DNA from: Aliivibrio salmonicida LFI1238
GTDB taxonomy: Bacteria > Pseudomonadota > Gammaproteobacteria > Enterobacterales > Vibrionaceae
Direction: 5' to 3'
Length of the DNA stretch: 64,000 nt
Assembly (NCBI RefSeq): GCF_000196495.1
Contig: NC_011312.1
Coordinates: forward strand, 3,100,001 to 3,164,000
Below the pieces are notes generated by a model. The model was not told the DNA's origin. It searched no databases and saw only the letters and a program-made list of their open reading frames with translations. This document shows, in pieces, positions 39,665 through 48,693 of this stretch. Position 1 is the stretch's first letter. Each line of letters starts with the position of its first letter. The position numbers were made by a program, and so were the translations under genes.

Positions 39665-39862
39665 CTGTGCTATGCTTTGAAAGGCCTATTGATTAAAAAT
39701 AAGCCTAATTTATTCATTTATATGTCATATAAGTCTGACTATTGCGGATATTCTGTTCATTTTGATTAAAAGGTTTGACCAGTTCTGCTATTCTTGCCAA
39801 TAAAGTGTAAGCATCTATATATAACCGAGCATTCGGTACATAACTAAGGCGTTATTGTCATT

Positions 39863-42286
39863 ATGTCTACAGGACAAACTATTTATCACTCTTTACTCAA
39901 GTTGCCGTTATCGGTCATGGTAAAGAGCACTCCTATTCCATCGAATCCAATTGAAGATCTCAATATCGATATTGAGCGCCCAATTATTTATGCACTGCCG
40001 TTTCGATCTCATGTCGATCTGCTCACATTACAAAAAAGTGCTAAAGAGTTAGGGCTACCAGATCCTCTTTCTCCAATTGAAATTGATGGTGTGTCTTACC
40101 CTCGTTATGTATTCACTTCGATCGGACCAAAGATGTTCGATACTGATGATGATTTACCACAAGAGTCTCTGGATTTATTTAAAATTGTTCTCAAGCACCA
40201 TGCAGATAATCCTGATGCTGATTTTCAATTAATCCCGACGTCAATTCTTTGGGGAAGAAGACCTGGAAAAGAAGGCACAAGTAGGCCTCATTTAATGCCA
40301 TTAAATGGGCCACAAAAGTTTGTGACTCTAATTAAAGCTGGTCGTGATTCAACGGTACGCATCAGTCCTGTCGTTTCGTTGCGCTACATGGCAGACAATC
40401 ACGGTGCAGATGATGCAATAGCTCATAAACTGGCTCGTGTAGCAAAGATCCACTTCTCACGTCAGAAATTAGCGGCATCAGGACCAAACCTTCCGAATCG
40501 CCAAGCGTTATTCAATCGGTTATTAAAATCTCAAGCTATTGAGAAAGTGATTTTAGAAGAAGCGAGGATCCGTAACGTTGATGTAGAGAAAGTACGTAAA
40601 GAAGCCATGGGGATCATGGAAGAAATTGCAACGAACTTCTCTTATTCGCTGATCAAGAATGGCAATCGAATTCTTAAATGGCTATGGAACCGTCTATACC
40701 AAGGCTTAAACATCAACAACGCCGCGACCGTGCGTAAATTAGCACAAGAAGGCCATGAGATTGTTTATGTACCTTGTCACCGCAGCCACATGGATTACCT
40801 ACTGCTTTCGTATGTTCTTTACCATGAGGGCTTAGTACCACCACATATTGCTGCTGGTATTAACTTAAACTTTTTCCCTGCAGGCCCTATATTCCGCCGT
40901 GGCGGTGCTTTCTTTATTCGTCGTAGCTTTAAAGGTAACCGACTTTACTCTACTATTTTTCGTGAATATTTAGCCGAGTTGTTTGCGAAAGGCTATTCCG
41001 TCGAATATTTCAGTGAAGGGGGTCGTTCTCGTACCGGTCGCCTATTGCAGGCCAAAACGGGCATGCTAGCCATGACAGTACAAGCGATGTTACGAGGCTT
41101 AAACCGCCCTGTAACCTTGGTGCCTGTGTATATTGGTTATGAACACGTAATGGAAGTAACGACTTACGCAAAAGAGTTACAAGGCAAACGTAAAGAAAAA
41201 GAAAACGCAGGACAAGTACTACGCACGCTTCGTAAACTGCGTAACTTTGGTCAAGGCTATGTAAACTTTGGCGAGCCGATTTCTTTAAACCATTACCTTA
41301 ATGAACACGCACCTAATTGGTCTGAGTCCATCAACCCAATTGAACCACAAAAGCCAGAGTGGATGTCCCCTGTAGTTAATGGCATCGCAAATAAAATGAT
41401 GACACACATTAATGACGCAGTCGCAGCCAATGCATTAACACTATGTGCGACCGCTTTACTTGCGGCTCGTCAGCGCGCTCTTAGTAAGGAAGATTTAACT
41501 GAGCAACTGGATTGCTACCTGCAGTTATTACGAAACATTCCTTATTCGAATACGGCAACAGTACCCACTCAAGATGCCGAAGCGCTATTAGAGCACGCGA
41601 TTGCATTAGACAAATTTGTTATTGAAAAAGATACGCTAGGTGAGATTATTTCATTAGACCGAAATCAATCAATATTAATGACCTATTACCGCAATAACAT
41701 TATTCATCTTTTTGCATTACCGTCTTTAATAGCAAAATTAGTTGTGCAATACCGTTCAATTTCTATCGATAACGTTCAGGCACAAATTCAACAGATTTAT
41801 CCTTTCCTTAAAGCCGAATTATTTCTGCATTATGATGAGAGTGAATTAAACGATGTGGTGAGTCAGCATATCGACGAATTAGTTCGTCAAAAGCTGATCG
41901 AAAGAGAAAATGATGTTTTACAACTCAATGCCACCAATATTCTGAAAGTGCATTTACTTGCTCATACGATTTCAGAAACACTGCAACGTTACGCTATTGC
42001 ATTAACACACTTACAAGCGTCTCCTAAGTTAGGTAAAAATGATTTAGAAGAGCAAAGTCAAATTATGGCGCAACGTTTAAGTCGTTTACATGGTATTAAT
42101 GCCCCGGAATTTTTCGATAAAGGTGTGTTTGGTATTCTATTTAATACTTTAAAAGCAGAAGGGTATTTAAACAGTGATGGCGTTGCTGTTATAAGTAAAG
42201 TAGAGCCATTTTCTCGAGATATGTCTCGACTACTTAATCCTGAGATCAAGCTCACCATTCAAGCAGTCATGACAAAAGAAGACTAA
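39863..42286 (+). CDS. plsB: Glycerol-3-phosphate acyltransferase
   Basis: Inner-membrane enzyme that makes 1-acyl-glycerol-3-phosphate, the first step of phospholipid synthesis. It has 807 residues, like E. coli PlsB. The acyltransferase blocks are present: HRSHMDYLLL with H306 (block I), FFIRRSFKGNRLYSTIF (block II), SEGGRSRTGR (block III) and VTLVPVYIGYEHV (block IV). It is divergent from lexA and monocistronic. Confidence 0.97.
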   Translation: MSTGQTIYHSLLKLPLSVMVKSTPIPSNPIEDLNIDIERPIIYALPFRSHVDLLTLQKSAKELGLPDPLSPIEIDGVSYPRYVFTSIGPKMFDTDDDLPQESLDLFKIVLKHHADNPDADFQLIPTSILWGRRPGKEGTSRPHLMPLNGPQKFVTLIKAGRDSTVRISPVVSLRYMADNHGADDAIAHKLARVAKIHFSRQKLAASGPNLPNRQALFNRLLKSQAIEKVILEEARIRNVDVEKVRKEAMGIMEEIATNFSYSLIKNGNRILKWLWNRLYQGLNINNAATVRKLAQEGHEIVYVPCHRSHMDYLLLSYVLYHEGLVPPHIAAGINLNFFPAGPIFRRGGAFFIRRSFKGNRLYSTIFREYLAELFAKGYSVEYFSEGGRSRTGRLLQAKTGMLAMTVQAMLRGLNRPVTLVPVYIGYEHVMEVTTYAKELQGKRKEKENAGQVLRTLRKLRNFGQGYVNFGEPISLNHYLNEHAPNWSESINPIEPQKPEWMSPVVNGIANKMMTHINDAVAANALTLCATALLAARQRALSKEDLTEQLDCYLQLLRNIPYSNTATVPTQDAEALLEHAIALDKFVIEKDTLGEIISLDRNQSILMTYYRNNIIHLFALPSLIAKLVVQYRSISIDNVQAQIQQIYPFLKAELFLHYDESELNDVVSQHIDELVRQKLIERENDVLQLNATNILKVHLLAHTISETLQRYAIALTHLQASPKLGKNDLEEQSQIMAQRLSRLHGINAPEFFDKGVFGILFNTLKAEGYLNSDGVAVISKVEPFSRDMSRLLNPEIKLTIQAVMTKED

Positions 42287-42314
42287 ATCAGCTATCTCTT
42301 AATATTAAGATAAT

Positions 42315-42347
42315 AAAAAACCAGTACACGAAACGTACTGGTTTTTT
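42315..42347. terminator. Bidirectional terminator between plsB and ubiA
   Basis: AAAAAACCAGTAC and GTACTGGTTTTTT enclose a 7-nt loop, 28 bases after the plsB stop. Confidence 0.92.
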
Positions 42348-42376
42348 TATGCGTCTAATTTAAAGTTTTGAAGTCA

Positions 42377-43234
42377 TTAAATAAGTACGCTCGCACTTAT
42401 GGCGACAAAAATAAAACCACCCACATAGTTATTATTTAAAAACGCTTCGAAACAAGCCTCTCTTTCACGTCCTTTAATTAACCATTGTTGATACACAAAA
42501 CACCCTGCAGCGGCTAAGACACCCCAGTTATATAGGCTTGGAAGCGAAAGCTGTATACCTAATGCTATCAATAAAGTAAGTACGGTCAGTTGCAGTAGGC
42601 CTATCATGAGCTTATCGAAACGTCCAAATAGAATCGCGGTCGATTTGATACCGATATTGAGGTCATCATCTCTATCTACCATTGCATATTGGGTATCATA
42701 AGCAATTGTCCATACCGCATTAATCACAAACAACAACCACGCCTCAGGCGGAACTTGATTTGATTCTGCCGCATAAGCCATCGGGATTGCCCAACTAAAC
42801 GCCAATCCCAGTACAAATTGCGGTAAATACGTGATGCGTTTCATAAACGGGTAAGCGATCGCTAACAAAACCCCAATACTCGATAACATAATCGTTAATG
42901 TATTCATGGTTAGAACCAGAATAAATGAACACGTAACCAATACAGAAAAAAGAATAAGTGCTTCTTTAGAAGAAACTAATCCAGAAGGCAATGGGCGATT
43001 AGCCGTCCGCTTTACATGACCATCCACTTTACGATCAGCAAAATCATTAATGACACACCCTGCCGAACGCATAAATACAACACCGAGTATAAATACAATC
43101 AGTACGTGCCAATCTGGAATTCCATCAGCCGCCAAAAATAAAGCCCACAATGTTGGCCATAACAATAACAACGAGCCAATCGGACGATTCATTCTCGTTA
43201 ATTGCCAAAACGCCTTCGCTTTTGACAGAGTCAT
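42377..43234 (-). CDS. ubiA: 4-hydroxybenzoate octaprenyltransferase
   Basis: Integral membrane prenyltransferase of ubiquinone synthesis, 285 residues. The first Asp-rich motif NDFADRKVD (63-71) is followed by KRTANRPLPSG, and the second is in YDTQYAMVDRDDD near residue 190. Eight or nine membrane segments are visible. It overlaps ubiC by four bases, so the enzyme that makes 4-hydroxybenzoate and the one that prenylates it are coupled. Confidence 0.97.
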   Translation of the reverse strand: MTLSKAKAFWQLTRMNRPIGSLLLLWPTLWALFLAADGIPDWHVLIVFILGVVFMRSAGCVINDFADRKVDGHVKRTANRPLPSGLVSSKEALILFSVLVTCSFILVLTMNTLTIMLSSIGVLLAIAYPFMKRITYLPQFVLGLAFSWAIPMAYAAESNQVPPEAWLLFVINAVWTIAYDTQYAMVDRDDDLNIGIKSTAILFGRFDKLMIGLLQLTVLTLLIALGIQLSLPSLYNWGVLAAAGCFVYQQWLIKGREREACFEAFLNNNYVGGFIFVAISASVLI

Positions 43235-43803
43235 TCTTCACTTCCCTTTGAATTGTTTTTTTCTAAATAATAATTATCCGAATAAATAGATGCGTTAGGT
43301 AAAAATAATTCCGCCACCAACATTGGCTTTCCATTCATCCACAAACGAGAACGACGAGCAAACAACTCCCCCTTCTCGGTTAAAATTTTTGCCACTTGTA
43401 ATTGATCTCTAAAAACGTCTTGAGCACTAAAAACAGTAATGCCTAACGGTACATGACCTTGTTTCGTTAAATCGTGGGGCTGATCTTGTAAAGAAGATAA
43501 CGGTATTAATGTTCTCCCGTAAATCCAATCGACAGCATCACCTCGTAAAACAACTTTACGTCTTAGGCACACTCCATCGCCAATAAGGGCAATTTCATCT
43601 GCTCTTAAAGCGCTGGAATCAACATGTGTATTATCCAATACCGATACAGACAACACTTGGCAATGTTGTTCTAAACGGCGTGACAACGAATCTAAGCCTA
43701 ACAGCCAATACTGTTGCCATTCATTGCTACACGCAAACGTATCGGCGTCTTGCCACTGCACTTTTTTAAGCACAGAAGCACACCAAGAATTGATCTCTGA
43801 CAT
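43231..43803 (-). CDS. ubiC: Chorismate pyruvate-lyase
   Basis: Converts chorismate to 4-hydroxybenzoate and pyruvate, the entry to ubiquinone synthesis. I start at ATG 43803 (MSEINSWCASVLKKVQW), 190 residues; the frame also extends to a TTG at 43833 without better support. Family features include the central CLRRKVVLRGD and YGRTLIPLSSL and the late RRSRLWMNGKPMLVAELFLP. It is somewhat longer than E. coli UbiC (165). First gene of ubiCA. Confidence 0.94.
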   Translation of the reverse strand: MSEINSWCASVLKKVQWQDADTFACSNEWQQYWLLGLDSLSRRLEQHCQVLSVSVLDNTHVDSSALRADEIALIGDGVCLRRKVVLRGDAVDWIYGRTLIPLSSLQDQPHDLTKQGHVPLGITVFSAQDVFRDQLQVAKILTEKGELFARRSRLWMNGKPMLVAELFLPNASIYSDNYYLEKNNSKGSEE

Positions 43804-43924
43804 ATTCTCTATAACATCTCTCACATATATCAATAATATTGAGAGATTACGGTTAATTTTTTCTCACAACGGCCGACTATTGTAACAAGTAATAAAATAA
43901 ATTGACGGATGAATGGATTAGAAA

Positions 43925-44335
43925 ATGACAAAGAAATCATTATTTGCAGGACTACTGCTAATTATTAGCCAACTTTTTGCTCCTGCTGTTTTAGCAGCAG
44001 ACGAAACGACACCTAAAATGGGTTACTTCACCTTAGCACCCGATCTAACCACTAATTTTGTTACTACAGGGAAAAAGCTCGGATACATACAAGTTCGCAT
44101 CGACATTATGGTTGCCGATAATCGTGAAGTTCCACTTCTAGAGCATCATAATCCACAAATCCGTAATGTATTAGTTGAAGTCTTTGGACAACAACCTGAG
44201 AACCGAATTAAATCATTGGCTGGTCGTGAAGAAATCAGAAAAGAATGCTTAACGGCAATTAATGAACTGCTGCTTGCTGAGACAGGAAAAACATTAGCTG
44301 TGGATTTATTGTTTACTAAATATATCTACCAATAA
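43925..44335 (+). CDS. FliL-like periplasmic protein
   Basis: 136 residues with an N-terminal signal peptide (about 1-24, ending AVLAA). The rest resembles the periplasmic domain of FliL, the stator-associated flagellar protein: LGYIQVRIDIMV, then HHNPQIRNVLVEVFGQQ and SLAGREEIRKECLTAINELL. True FliL is anchored by an uncleaved helix and sits in flagellar operons; this copy is isolated beside ubiC, so it is a paralogue of uncertain role. Confidence 0.8.
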   Translation: MTKKSLFAGLLLIISQLFAPAVLAADETTPKMGYFTLAPDLTTNFVTTGKKLGYIQVRIDIMVADNREVPLLEHHNPQIRNVLVEVFGQQPENRIKSLAGREEIRKECLTAINELLLAETGKTLAVDLLFTKYIYQ

Positions 44336-44340
44336 AGAAA

Positions 44341-44378
44341 AAAATAGGGCAAGAGATAATCTTCTTGCTCTATTTTTA
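44341..44378. terminator. Bidirectional terminator between the FliL-like gene and glpG
   Basis: AAAATAGGGCAAGA (44341-44354) pairs with TCTTGCTCTATTTT (44363-44376) with one wobble. Confidence 0.88.
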
Positions 44379-44388
44379 TTTCGTTTTA

Positions 44389-45228
44389 TTACGCTTTTTT
44401 AAACTTGAATTGACTGTCAATTGCTGCAAAAGCACAACCGGTTATCAATCCCACTAAATGTGCAGTATTCGCAATCGCCATAAAAGGCTGAACATACCCA
44501 AGAATGATCCATATCAGCATAAACCCTACGATAGGTTTAGACACTGAGATACCTCTTTCAGGAGCCAACCAACCAATAAACCACGAATAGCCTAATAACG
44601 CATACACAACACCAGATAGACCACCAAAGTTAGCACCATCTATCCAAAACTGTCCAAGTCCTGAAAATAAAGCAGAAAACAAGAACAATTGAACCAGTTT
44701 TGTTCGACCTAAACGTAATTCAATGTCTCCACCAAGCTGCCACCACCACAATAAATTAAAAATAATGTGAGTAGCTGAAAAGTGAAGTAACGCATGAGAG
44801 AACCAACGCCATATCTCAATGCTTTGCCCTTGGTTTTCAGGGAAGTGCAATAATTGAAAGACTGAATTATTCCAACCAAATTGCTGCAAAGCAAAAATAA
44901 CAATACAGCTCACCATGATGAATAACGTAAACACACCGGCTTTGGCTTTTACCATCTTCATAATATTGGGTGAAGAATAAGAAAATTTAGCAGTACGAGT
45001 ATCCGCCATATCCCATGATGCTGATTGATATTTTGTCGCATTAGGATCTTTTAAAAACGCTTGTAGTTCCGATTCAACTTCCAATAGATAAGTATCATCA
45101 GACACTACCCATAACGCAAACTGGCCTTCCCCTTCTGGCATCATACGAAGATCAATATGACGTGAAGCCATATAATCAATAAAGGCCTGACCAGCTCTTG
45201 GATTTGATAACGCGATCAATCGATGCAT
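44389..45228 (-). CDS. glpG: Rhomboid intramembrane serine protease
   Basis: 279 residues. A cytoplasmic N-terminal domain (about 1-90) precedes six membrane segments. The catalytic dyad is S205 in GGLSGVVYALLG and H257 in NTAHLVGL, and the oxyanion-hole HALLHFSATHIIFN region is in the second segment. It cleaves transmembrane substrates. glpE is 7 bp upstream, the usual glpEG pair, while glpR is absent. Confidence 0.96.
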   Translation of the reverse strand: MHRLIALSNPRAGQAFIDYMASRHIDLRMMPEGEGQFALWVVSDDTYLLEVESELQAFLKDPNATKYQSASWDMADTRTAKFSYSSPNIMKMVKAKAGVFTLFIMVSCIVIFALQQFGWNNSVFQLLHFPENQGQSIEIWRWFSHALLHFSATHIIFNLLWWWQLGGDIELRLGRTKLVQLFLFSALFSGLGQFWIDGANFGGLSGVVYALLGYSWFIGWLAPERGISVSKPIVGFMLIWIILGYVQPFMAIANTAHLVGLITGCAFAAIDSQFKFKKA

Positions 45229-45235
45229 AAATTCT

Positions 45236-45559
45236 CTACTTTTCTACGGGCAAGCCTGCTTTATTCCAGCCTTCAAAACCACCATCAACACTATAAACTT
45301 CTTCATAGCCTTGGTTAATTAAATATTGTGCCGCACCTTGGCTGCTGTGTCCGTGATAACACATCACTAAAACAGGTTGTTCAAATTCCACTTCATTCAT
45401 TAGCGTCACGATCGTGTCATTAGTCAAATGAAACGCACCATCAACATGGCCTCGCCCAAAAGATTGTGGATCCCTAATATCAACCATTCTTGCATTATGA
45501 TCTTTTTGATTTAGCTTTTCTTGTGCATCCGTTACTGAGATATGTTGAAACTGTTCCAT
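45236..45559 (-). CDS. glpE: Thiosulfate sulfurtransferase (single-domain rhodanese)
   Basis: 107 residues, the size of GlpE. The rhodanese fold includes MVDIRDPQSFGRGHVDGA and the active-site loop CYHGHSS with C67, which carries the persulfide. It transfers sulfur from thiosulfate to cyanide in vitro; the cellular acceptor is uncertain. It is co-transcribed with glpG. Confidence 0.95.
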   Translation of the reverse strand: MEQFQHISVTDAQEKLNQKDHNARMVDIRDPQSFGRGHVDGAFHLTNDTIVTLMNEVEFEQPVLVMCYHGHSSQGAAQYLINQGYEEVYSVDGGFEGWNKAGLPVEK

Positions 45560-45931
45560 ATTGAGCCTTTATTATTTATTTAGCACTATTGTACTCTCGA
45601 TTAACCACAAGAAAAACACAGAGACAGTAAGGGTTAAGCAAAGTTATACACAAAGTTATTATCCACATTGATTATCACACCAAAAATAACTGTTCTTTTT
45701 TTAACCGCCTGTGGAAAAACCTGTGAATTACGTTGATAAAGTGGTTTTGTAAAAATTGATCCACAACATGTAGTAAAAATCCTTCTTAAAGTGTGGATAA
45801 GTTAATACCCTCCTTACCGACTGATTCATCTAGCTTCATCAATAAATTGTTAAGATCTACACAGGTAATCTTCTAGTTACACACAAGATTTAAAAACACC
45901 TTATGATCCTAATCACAATATTTTAACCAAT
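45560..45931. promoter_or_regulatory. Intergenic region with clustered DnaA-box sequences
   Basis: An AT-rich 372-bp region between glpE and the rpoH terminator with no gene. It holds three exact TTATNCACA sites: 45644-45652 (TTATACACA), 45659-45667 (TTATCCACA) and 45792-45800 (TGTGGATAA, reverse). Near matches are TGTGGAAAA (45710-45718) and TGATCCACA (45757-45765). It also must contain the glpEG promoter. Binding by DnaA is inferred. Confidence 0.55.
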
Positions 45932-45963
45932 AAAAAAGGCTGAACCCTTTCGGATTCAGCCTT
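45932..45963 (-). terminator. rpoH terminator
   Basis: Minus strand AAGGCTGAA, a 10-nt loop and TTCAGCCTT followed by TTTTA, 25 bases after the rpoH stop. Confidence 0.9.
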
Positions 45964-45987
45964 CTGTGTATAATGATAATGCGGTAG

Positions 45988-46848
45988 TTAGAATATATCT
46001 CCTACAGCATCTTTTAATTTTTTCATCGCGTTCTTTTCAAGCTGACGAATTCGCTCAGCAGACACAGAGTAAGTGTTAGCTAACTCTTGCAACGTCGTCT
46101 TCTCATCAGTTAACCAACGAGATTGAACAATATGTTGACTGCGGTCATCTAACGTTGCTATCGCATTAGCCAAACGATTATTGGTGTAATCTTCCCAATT
46201 ATCTTCTTCTAATGAATGAGCAATATCTGACTGCTTATCTTCTAAGTAATAAACAGGAGCGGTAAACGCCATATCACGGTCGTCATCTTCGGTTGGAGCT
46301 TCAAACGTTGAATCTTGAGCTGCAAGACGGGATTCCATCTCTCTAACTTCAGAAGGCGATACACCTAAGTCTTTAGCAACGGCTTCAACTTCGCCATTAT
46401 TAAACCAACCAAGACGTTTTTTATTCTTTCTAAGATTGAAGAACAGTTTACGCTGCGCTTTGGTTGTTGCTACTTTCACGATACGCCAGTTTCTTAATAC
46501 GTATTCATGAATTTCAGCTTTAATCCAATGCACTGCAAATGAAACCAAACGAACACCCACTTCAGGGTTAAATCGTTTTACTGCTTTCATCAAACCAACA
46601 TTACCTTCTTGGATAAGATCCGCCAAAGGTAAGCCATAACCAGAATATCCACGAGCGACATGAACAACGAAGCGTAGATGAGATAAAATCAGCTCTTTTG
46701 CCGCCTCTATTTCTTCTTTGTAGTGTAGACGTTCAGCAAGATCGCGTTCTTTCTCAACCGTTAACATCGGGTAACGATTAACAGAACGTAGATAGCTATC
46801 GATGCTATCTTGAGAAACGACAGCCATTGAATACATCTCTTTCGACAT
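45988..46848 (-). CDS. rpoH: RNA polymerase sigma-32 (heat shock) factor
   Basis: Directs heat-shock transcription, 286 residues. Region 2 is near 55-125 (DLIQEGNVGLMKAVKRFNPE, VSFAVHWIKAEIHEYVLRNW). The RpoH box QRKLFFNLRK near residue 132 distinguishes sigma-32 from other sigma-70 proteins, and region 4 ends in SAERIRQLEKNAMKKL. The upstream region carries a sigma-E-like promoter and a DnaA box, the control elements known for E. coli rpoH. It follows ftsYEX, as in E. coli. Confidence 0.97.
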   Translation of the reverse strand: MSKEMYSMAVVSQDSIDSYLRSVNRYPMLTVEKERDLAERLHYKEEIEAAKELILSHLRFVVHVARGYSGYGLPLADLIQEGNVGLMKAVKRFNPEVGVRLVSFAVHWIKAEIHEYVLRNWRIVKVATTKAQRKLFFNLRKNKKRLGWFNNGEVEAVAKDLGVSPSEVREMESRLAAQDSTFEAPTEDDDRDMAFTAPVYYLEDKQSDIAHSLEEDNWEDYTNNRLANAIATLDDRSQHIVQSRWLTDEKTTLQELANTYSVSAERIRQLEKNAMKKLKDAVGDIF

Positions 46849-46894
46849 TCAAATCCCCATTTATATCTAGATTTAACTTCAACTTAACCTTGCA

Positions 46895-46923
46895 ATAATG
46901 TACTTAAAATAAACAGACTGCAA
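46895..46923 (-). promoter_or_regulatory. Candidate sigma-70 promoter of rpoH
   Basis: -35 TTGCAG (46923-46918), 17-bp spacer and -10 CATTAT (46900-46895), about 45 bp upstream of the rpoH start. Confidence 0.55.
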
Positions 46924-46938
46924 GGGAAAGGCGGAAAA

Positions 46939-46947
46939 TTATCCACA
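46939..46947 (+). promoter_or_regulatory. DnaA box in the rpoH promoter region
   Basis: TTATCCACA, an exact consensus R-type DnaA box, between the two candidate rpoH promoters. E. coli rpoH also has DnaA boxes in its promoter region. Confidence 0.6.
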
Positions 46948-46950
46948 CTT

Positions 46951-46978
46951 TATGGACTAATTTCTGTTAACTAAGTTC
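46951..46978 (-). promoter_or_regulatory. Candidate sigma-E promoter of rpoH
   Basis: GAACTT (46978-46973), 16-bp spacer and TCCATA (46956-46951). The -35 and spacing fit sigma-E, while the -10 matches only partly. A sigma-E promoter (P3) drives rpoH in E. coli at high temperature. Confidence 0.5.
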
Positions 46979-46999
46979 AGTTTTTCATAAACAAAAAAG

Positions 47000-47030
47000 A
47001 AAAAATCCGCTAATTCAGATAATTAACGGC
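47000..47030 (-). terminator. ftsYEX terminator
   Basis: Minus strand CCGTTAATT, ATCTG loop and AATTAGCGG followed by ATTTTTTC, about 45 bases after the ftsX stop. Confidence 0.8.
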
Positions 47031-47075
47031 TTTTTAAGAAATGGATCACAACAGATAAAAACAGTACTTAAATCC

Positions 47076-48029
47076 TTATACTGGCTCTATCTCTTTCAAA
47101 TGACGTAACACCGAGATTCTTGCCGCCAATAAACCTAAAAAGGAAGACAGCATCAGTAATAATAAACTTTCATCCCATGTTAACCCGATCAAGCGGAACA
47201 CGCTGTCATAAAGTACAGCAACATTATCGACCGCACCATTCAGAGTCACGGTAATAATGGCCGTTAAGAACCAAGCAATAAAACCACCGAGTAAACCAAA
47301 CCACATCCCAGTGTATAAATAAGGACGTAATATAAAGGTATTTGTTGCTCCCACTAACTTCATCACCTGGATTTCATCTTTTTGTTCCAACACATTAAAC
47401 CGCAATGTATTACCAACAATAAGGAAGACAGCAATAAACATTAAAACAGCTAACGTTGTCGCTACAACGACAGCAACATGCTTAATGGCATCTAAACGCA
47501 TTAACCAGTCATCATCCAAGCGAACTTCGTTGACATAAGACTGCTGTTTTAGACGACTCACTAACTGATTCACTTTCTCTGTCGTTTGCCATTCCGTTTT
47601 AGGTGAAACAATCAATACTGCGGGCAAAGGATTACTATCAAGTAATGTTAAGGCTTGTTCAAAGCCAGAATGCTCACTGAGTTCTTTTAACCCTTCTTGT
47701 GGAGAAATGTATTGAATCGCTTCAACCTCTTCCCACCCATCCAATTCTGTTTTTAATTCTAACACTTTTGATTCAGCTACGTTTTGTTGTAAATACAAGC
47801 TCACTTGCGAAGGTGCTTGCCATTTTGAAGCAACAATCGTTAAGTTTTTACCCACCAAATACATCGTTGAAGGCAGAGTTAGCGACATAGCAATAACAGC
47901 AAGTGTTAATAAGTTACCTAGTGGGCGACGTAATAATTCTTGAAAAGAAAGTCTTGCCTGTTTTTTATGAGAAGCCCAAAATCCATCATTCGATGCGCCT
48001 TGAGTATTTTTTGCTTTACGCTTAGCCAT
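47076..48029 (-). CDS. ftsX: Cell division protein FtsX
   Basis: 317 residues, integral membrane partner of FtsE. Four membrane segments are seen: one near residues 40-60, then three in the C-terminal half. The large periplasmic loop between the first two (about 65-180) is where E. coli FtsX recruits EnvC to activate septal amidases. The C-terminal block VMKLVGATNTFILRPYLYTG is characteristic. It overlaps ftsE by eight bases. Confidence 0.96.
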   Translation of the reverse strand: MAKRKAKNTQGASNDGFWASHKKQARLSFQELLRRPLGNLLTLAVIAMSLTLPSTMYLVGKNLTIVASKWQAPSQVSLYLQQNVAESKVLELKTELDGWEEVEAIQYISPQEGLKELSEHSGFEQALTLLDSNPLPAVLIVSPKTEWQTTEKVNQLVSRLKQQSYVNEVRLDDDWLMRLDAIKHVAVVVATTLAVLMFIAVFLIVGNTLRFNVLEQKDEIQVMKLVGATNTFILRPYLYTGMWFGLLGGFIAWFLTAIITVTLNGAVDNVAVLYDSVFRLIGLTWDESLLLLMLSSFLGLLAARISVLRHLKEIEPV

Positions 48030-48690
48030 GTTCAGCTACCTCACGTAGACACCCTTGGTGAAGATCAAAACGACGGTATTTATTACCACCAATTAATGAC
48101 AAATCATGCGATGCCATTAATACACTCACACCCACACGATTAAACTCAGCAAATAAGTTAAACACTTGGCGAGATAATTGAGGATCAAGGTTACCCGTTG
48201 GTTCATCCGCTAATAACAACATCGGCTTATTAACGACAGCCCGAGCGATACCTACTCGTTGTTGCTCACCACCTGATAACTGCATCGGATAGCTCTTTGC
48301 TTTATCTAATAAGCCCGTTTTGTCTAATGCTGCAGATACACGACGTTTAATGTCATTCTCTCTCACTGATTCAACACGCATAGGTAATGCAACATTATCA
48401 AAAACAGTGCGATTCATTAATAATTTATGATCTTGAAATACAATGCCAATATTACGACGTAAAAAGGGAATGTCTTGATTAGAGATCTTCGTAATATCAT
48501 GCCCATTAAATAAAATCTTACCGTCACTTGGACGTTCAATCGCACAGATCAATTTCAGCAAGGTACTTTTACCTGCGCCGGAATGACCACTTAAAAAAGC
48601 CATTTCGCCTCTATTAAGGTGAAAATTTACTTTTTGTAATGCTGGGCGACCACCTCGATAGGCTTTTGAAACTTGCTGAAATCGAATCAC
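48022..48690 (-). CDS. ftsE: Cell division ATP-binding protein FtsE
   Basis: ABC ATPase of 222 residues. Walker A GHSGAGKST (about 34-42), Q-loop VFQDHKLL, signature LSGGEQQR, Walker B LLLADEPTGNLD and the H-loop ASHD are intact. With FtsX it regulates peptidoglycan hydrolysis at the septum rather than transport. It lies 3 bp after ftsY in the ftsYEX operon. Confidence 0.97.
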   Translation of the reverse strand: MIRFQQVSKAYRGGRPALQKVNFHLNRGEMAFLSGHSGAGKSTLLKLICAIERPSDGKILFNGHDITKISNQDIPFLRRNIGIVFQDHKLLMNRTVFDNVALPMRVESVRENDIKRRVSAALDKTGLLDKAKSYPMQLSGGEQQRVGIARAVVNKPMLLLADEPTGNLDPQLSRQVFNLFAEFNRVGVSVLMASHDLSLIGGNKYRRFDLHQGCLREVAEHG

Positions 48691-48693
48691 ATG

